From assembly GCA_033064195.1 (NCBI GenBank), contig JARBJD010000192.1, forward strand, positions 80,317 to 144,316: a stretch of 64,000 bases of DNA, written 5' to 3'. The translations under genes and the position numbers were made by a program. The stretch comes from Blattamonas nauphoetae. Lineage: Eukaryota; Preaxostyla; Oxymonadida. The notes below the pieces were generated by a model. It was not told the DNA's origin. It saw nothing but the letters and a program-made list of their open reading frames with translations, and ran no database searches. The stretch's first letter is position 1; the number at the start of each line of letters is the position of its first letter. Shown here in pieces: positions 60,241 through 64,000 of this stretch.

Positions 60241-60264
60241 TTGTGTTTTCTACAAAAATAAAAT
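60241..60264 (-). promoter_or_regulatory. Late-type promoter motif, 136-residue gene
   Basis: TTTTATTTTTGTAGAAAAC lies a few bases before the ATG. Confidence 0.5.
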
Positions 60265-60316
60265 ATCATATTTGATTCTTATTATTATGACTTCGTCATT
60301 CTAATAAATCTTTGAT

Positions 60317-62035
60317 TTAGTATCCTCTCTTCACTTCTTCATATGCTTCTTGGAGTCGACGATCAATGACATATCGCACTCTTGGTTGTCCATTCTCGAT
60401 CCAGAACAGCCAGTATGTAGCCTGATGTAATGCCAAAATGGGTGGAGGAGGACCTTCTGGAGTTGAGGTGAAATATGGATCGAGTTCTCCCTGATTGATT
60501 GGTGTTCCTCTGAAGACAATGTTGATTGATTCTGCTGTTGAAATACCTTCTTCACCACCAGCAATTTCACTTCGATCTGTTGGAACCATAAAAGTGAAAC
60601 AAGTTGCATCTGTGAATGGTTTTATTTTCTTGTACCGTGTTATGGTAGTCGAACTCCTTCTTTCCCAAATTCGAGGTTCACAAATGGAATTCTCAAACTC
60701 TTCTGTTGCAGAACAACCAATGAAGTCACCGTTCACCATCATCATTTGATAGAACTCTGGTGAGACGGTTGACATTGGGAAATTGGGAAAGTTGGATCCA
60801 AGCATTTCGAATTGACCAACATATTGAGGATTGCGAAAGACTGTACACTCGTTTGGTCTTTCAGGGAATAAGCACATAAGATTCATGAGATTGTTGAGTT
60901 TGATACTGATGTTTGATCTCACTCCCATGGCATTTGCAGATGATTGAAATGATTGCGTGTCAATTCTTTCTGCTTTAATGACATACACAGTTTTTGAGTA
61001 AGTGTTGAAGAGAGATTGCTTTGTGGCGTCAGTAATTTGATATCCATAACAAATTGAAGCGACTTTATCCACTGATGAGGAGAGGACAGTTGAAGTTGTC
61101 TGTTTAGGTTCTATCCAATCCCAATGCGAAATGACAGACGCTGTTCCTTCGGAGGTGGTAGGTCCTCTATGTCTTTCACATTGTAGAACTGGATTCCCAA
61201 TTTGCGTAAACTCCATAGTTAAAGTTGACCATTCTCTATCATGCATCATCTGAAGATAACCTCGTTCAGTATTATGATCAACCTGCCCGACAGTAGGGGT
61301 ATCTAATTTTTCTTGAAGTGTTTGTTGAATGACAGTTGATGCACGAATGGGACAATACACAAGAGAATCAGTTGTCAAATGAAATCGTAACCGTAAATTA
61401 CCAAAGATTGAATTCGGATACTGATCAAAGGTACTCAGTGGAAGGAGATTCACAAATGGTATTACAAGAGGAATGGTTAACGGATATGAGGTTTCTGTAC
61501 CACCCATTGGGATTAAATATGCTCCACACACACTTGGATCCATTCTCTGAACATTTTCAAATAGACTGTAACAATGCTTCATGTCGTTTTTCTCCTCATA
61601 CGACTTGAAAGTGTGATACAGAAATGATTCGTGAACATGATTATTCTGAAGTGTGTTGTCAATAATGTTTCCTTTACTGTCAACCAGTCTCATGTCTCGA
61701 ATGGCATCTGATGATGATTTGTAACCGTAGAACATTCCGAAGTAAGATACATGACTTCTCCCCCATTGTGTTGGTTTTTTGTATGGAACAGTGATCGTGA
61801 GATCAATACGCAAATGACTCTTCGCAAACTCAGTCACATCATGACCATCATCACACAATGGAACTTCAATCTCATCTCCGATTCTGCAAGGCATAGGTGG
61901 ATTCGTTGGATGCACTTCTTGGATGGAATAAATGTGTGGTTCTGAATCCCATTGTTTTGGCAGATATGATTGCACTTCAATTTGCTCAATTAATGTCGAT
62001 GTTGGTTTGGATTGATTTGATCTGATACTTCTCAT
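60317..62035 (-). CDS. Capsid-like protein 2, second element
   Basis: 572 residues, about 85% identical in wording to 31,406-33,097. The differences cluster in surface-loop-like segments: around residues 85-95 (KKPTQWGRSHVSYF), 170-180 (LIPMGGTETSYP), 245-300 (a nine-residue longer stretch with many changes) and 450-460. The core blocks (NSIFGNLRLRFHLT, MGVRSNISIKLNNLMNLMCL, QFEMLGSNFPNFPM) are unchanged. Conserved core plus variable loops is what a capsid shell under selection for function would show. The late motif before the ATG is identical to the first element's. Confidence 0.65.
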   Translation of the reverse strand: MRSIRSNQSKPTSTLIEQIEVQSYLPKQWDSEPHIYSIQEVHPTNPPMPCRIGDEIEVPLCDDGHDVTEFAKSHLRIDLTITVPYKKPTQWGRSHVSYFGMFYGYKSSSDAIRDMRLVDSKGNIIDNTLQNNHVHESFLYHTFKSYEEKNDMKHCYSLFENVQRMDPSVCGAYLIPMGGTETSYPLTIPLVIPFVNLLPLSTFDQYPNSIFGNLRLRFHLTTDSLVYCPIRASTVIQQTLQEKLDTPTVGQVDHNTERGYLQMMHDREWSTLTMEFTQIGNPVLQCERHRGPTTSEGTASVISHWDWIEPKQTTSTVLSSSVDKVASICYGYQITDATKQSLFNTYSKTVYVIKAERIDTQSFQSSANAMGVRSNISIKLNNLMNLMCLFPERPNECTVFRNPQYVGQFEMLGSNFPNFPMSTVSPEFYQMMMVNGDFIGCSATEEFENSICEPRIWERRSSTTITRYKKIKPFTDATCFTFMVPTDRSEIAGGEEGISTAESINIVFRGTPINQGELDPYFTSTPEGPPPPILALHQATYWLFWIENGQPRVRYVIDRRLQEAYEEVKRGY

Positions 62036-62056
62036 TTATAGAAAAATAAAAAATAC
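62036..62056 (-). promoter_or_regulatory. Late-type promoter motif, capsid-like protein 2, second element
   Basis: TTTTTTATTTTTCTATAA before the ATG, the same as at 33,098. Confidence 0.6.
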
Positions 62057-62082
62057 AATATCAATAATTTCTTTTACTGTTT

Positions 62083-63948
62083 TCAATTTGGAATAATTCC
62101 TAAATCTTTGTGCAACGCTTTCAATGTGTGATTAGGATAGTACTCAACTTTTGGTTCACCATTGCTGTATCGTAATACCCACCACGTTGTTGCAGTTGTG
62201 GCTAATATTGGTGCTGGAGGATGTGTAAATGTTGTCATATCACCACCACTTTGACTCGGATTGTAGACATTGTAGTATGTGTCAAGATTACCTTGATAAA
62301 TTGGATGTGATCTTAAAGTGACAGCAGTATTTCCTTTTGAACTGATCGAATCATTGCAGTTCGTTGGACATCCACTTCTCTGAGTAGGAAAGCACAGAAG
62401 GAAGTCAGTATTGTCATGAACTGGACGAACTCTTGTCATTGTTTCATTGGGATATGTTCCGTCACCAGTGAGTTTCTCTTCAACGAGAGAATCCGTCAGT
62501 GACCGCTCCAAATCATCTGGAACAGCTAGGTACGAATCGAGATTGAGAGTTGATAATGCAAACTGATAGAAGCGAGCTCCAATAGTTGTTGTCGGTTGTT
62601 CTGGATAGTACCTGTTTTGTAAAGTCACTTGGATGTTCTTCTGCATTGGATTGTGGAAGCAAGTGACTTCATTGTCGTAGTGACGGAAGAGAAGCATGAT
62701 ATCCTTTGCATTCACCACTACCATTTGCTGAGTACAATCAATTCCTGTTGCCGTTGGCGTCTTCTGAAATGGATAGAACGATATCTTCTCTGCTGGAATT
62801 GTTCCAGGACGATTCTGATACATCTCCATGAGTTTCTTTATCGCCCCATCTTTCATTTTGTATCCAGAACTCATGCAATACACATCATCAATCCGATAGT
62901 TTGTGACGTTTAATGAGATGTACTGATCGACGAATTCAGGTTCTGTTGTCACGACATTGGCTGTTGAGCAAACTATGTCTTTGGTAACTGTTGGTTGAAG
63001 AAATGATTGACCAATTTGAACGAAGTTCTTTGTGCATGAGGTGACGAGGTTGTTCAGAAAATATGGACGATGTTGAATACAATTGAGAATTGCTGCTTTA
63101 ATCGTTGGTGCTGCTGCTGTTCCAGTTACGAGTGATGATAGTGTATCTTTCAAAGTAAGTTCAGGATTCACAGAACAACAAACAAACGCATCCTCATTCA
63201 TGTGCACACTCAATTTCAAATCACCAAAGAGACATTTTGGATAGTCAGTCATCCCTGAGAAAATGAGAAGATCTTCAAGATTAATCGACACACGAATAGG
63301 CACATCAATAGTGTCTTGAAACACTCCTGTTCCGGACGTCGTTGTAAAATCCGAAAGTGGAATATAAACACCAGAAACCGATTCATCATGATTCCAAGCA
63401 TTCTGCCAAGGTGTGTGACAATGTTTTCGATTCTCCAATTGACTCTTAGGTTTGATCATATTGTAGATGTGAGACTCCATTGATACATCATTGTTTGTTG
63501 TGCTGATGATTCTTTGATTGTTGTGAAGAACAGTAAGGTCACGAAAGATTGATGCCGAATGTTTGAGTCCAACGAAAATGAATATTCTCTCATTCATGTA
63601 CGATCCGATTTTACCAGCAGTTGTCTTCCAATTATTGAGTTTCAGTGTTGCTGTCATTGTGAATGTAATGAAGGAATCATCGATTTGACAAATGTCTTGA
63701 TTACCAGTCAACGGAATGATTCTTTCCTGTCCTTTGTAGAATCGTGAATTCTCGGATGGTTTTAATTCCTGAATGGAAGTACTATGTGCCCCATCATTCA
63801 TGAGGTAATTAATGTGATGTTCGGACATCAGTTGTTGTTGTATTTGACCCATGTCATCTCTTGTGTATTCTATCCTTCCTGTGGTATTTCCAGTCAAAGA
63901 TGATGCTCCAGTTCTTTTGTTTGTCAGATGTGTTATATGCGAGTTCAT
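62083..63948 (-). CDS. Capsid-like protein 1, second element
   Basis: 621 residues beginning MNSHITHLTNKRTGASSLTG. Nearly collinear with 33,145-35,007. Variable segments lie near residues 200-215 (FTTTSGTGVFQ), 275-300 and 545-565; the blocks around FGDLKLSVHMNEDAFVCC and DDLERSLTDSLVEEKL are kept. A modified upstream sequence (AATTTTTTCTTTTTGTTAAA) replaces the usual late motif. The gene upstream of it would start beyond the window edge. Capsid function is inferred as for the first copy. Confidence 0.7.
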   Translation of the reverse strand: MNSHITHLTNKRTGASSLTGNTTGRIEYTRDDMGQIQQQLMSEHHINYLMNDGAHSTSIQELKPSENSRFYKGQERIIPLTGNQDICQIDDSFITFTMTATLKLNNWKTTAGKIGSYMNERIFIFVGLKHSASIFRDLTVLHNNQRIISTTNNDVSMESHIYNMIKPKSQLENRKHCHTPWQNAWNHDESVSGVYIPLSDFTTTSGTGVFQDTIDVPIRVSINLEDLLIFSGMTDYPKCLFGDLKLSVHMNEDAFVCCSVNPELTLKDTLSSLVTGTAAAPTIKAAILNCIQHRPYFLNNLVTSCTKNFVQIGQSFLQPTVTKDIVCSTANVVTTEPEFVDQYISLNVTNYRIDDVYCMSSGYKMKDGAIKKLMEMYQNRPGTIPAEKISFYPFQKTPTATGIDCTQQMVVVNAKDIMLLFRHYDNEVTCFHNPMQKNIQVTLQNRYYPEQPTTTIGARFYQFALSTLNLDSYLAVPDDLERSLTDSLVEEKLTGDGTYPNETMTRVRPVHDNTDFLLCFPTQRSGCPTNCNDSISSKGNTAVTLRSHPIYQGNLDTYYNVYNPSQSGGDMTTFTHPPAPILATTATTWWVLRYSNGEPKVEYYPNHTLKALHKDLGIIPN

Positions 63949-64000
63949 TTTAACAAAAAGAAAAAATTACATTTATGCTTTAACTCTAGTTATTACTTTT

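Larger units (their letters stand above)
56107..64000. mobile_element. Second, related Polinton-like element (partial, runs off the window)
   Basis: Begins somewhere after the first element's right target duplication; no terminal repeat recognised between 56,107 and 56,446. Gene order: 200-residue accessory gene, a gene-poor stretch, a truncated accessory copy, an S74 fibre-like gene, then convergently the 136-residue gene and both capsid paralogues in the same order as in the first element. The same two promoter motif classes are used. Polymerase, integrase and ATPase would lie beyond 64,000. The capsid genes here are intact. Confidence 0.8.

Noticed and set aside
1-64000. Alternative genetic code (TAA/TAG = Gln) suggested by in-frame stops in the DIRS element
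   Set aside because: Intact genes in the window end in TAA (TTLL), TAG (GH31) and TGA (kelch-FYVE), so the standard code fits. The stops are confined to decayed genes.
1-64000. CRISPR arrays, rRNA or tRNA genes
   Set aside because: The regular repeats are minisatellites or transposon arrays without unique spacers. I saw no cloverleaf or rRNA-like conserved sequence, though no covariance search could be run.

Overview
The window looks like a nuclear contig of a compact, intron-bearing anaerobic protist, most likely an oxymonad (Preaxostyla) of the Blattamonas type. Host genes sit tens of bases apart and carry very short introns (31, 38, 44, 51 and 71 nt can be reconstructed). Two relic families, a helical-repeat family (1.8-3.4 kb) and a secreted beta-helix family (14.4-15.6 kb), match in wording the lineage-specific families I remember from Blattamonas nauphoetae. 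That species call rests on memory, not on a search. TAA, TAG and TGA all end intact genes here, so the code looks standard.

0-15.7 kb is host sequence: a decayed hypothetical gene, a small tail-anchored protein, a helical-repeat relic, a tubulin-glutamylase-type TTLL, a seven-helix membrane protein, a secreted GH31 alpha-glucosidase, a homeodomain protein, a kelch-FYVE protein, then relics of an alanyl-tRNA synthetase-like gene and of a beta-helix gene. 15.8-29.1 kb is a transposon graveyard: a 34-bp minisatellite, a TA-flanked inverted-repeat element, hAT-like and DDE-type relics, several copies of a 600-bp palindromic MITE family, and a complete but inactivated DIRS retrotransposon nested inside one MITE.

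29,132-56,100 is a complete Polinton/Maverick: ~1.2 kb terminal inverted repeats, AGT...ACT termini and a 6-bp target duplication (AGCGCC). It encodes a protein-primed DNA polymerase B, a retroviral-type integrase, a packaging ATPase, two paralogous large capsid-like proteins and a string of small structural-type genes. It was itself hit by a 600-bp MITE (in the left repeat) and by an ~8.3-kb insert of host-like debris flanked by an 8-bp repeat. Without these it would be about 18 kb, a normal Polinton size. Its integrase is frameshifted and one small gene has a stop at codon 3, so this copy is probably dead.

56.1-64 kb holds part of a second, related Polinton that runs off the window. Its capsid genes are intact and it carries a fibre-like protein with a C-terminal S74 (endosialidase-type) chaperone domain, of which the first element keeps only the extreme 3' end.

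Across both elements the start codons are directly preceded by one of two AT-rich motifs. TTTTTTATTTTT precedes most virion-type genes and the integrase; TTTTTTAATTTGTATA precedes the polymerase and the 200-residue accessory family. This looks like a late/early promoter system and is the most interesting pattern in the window.
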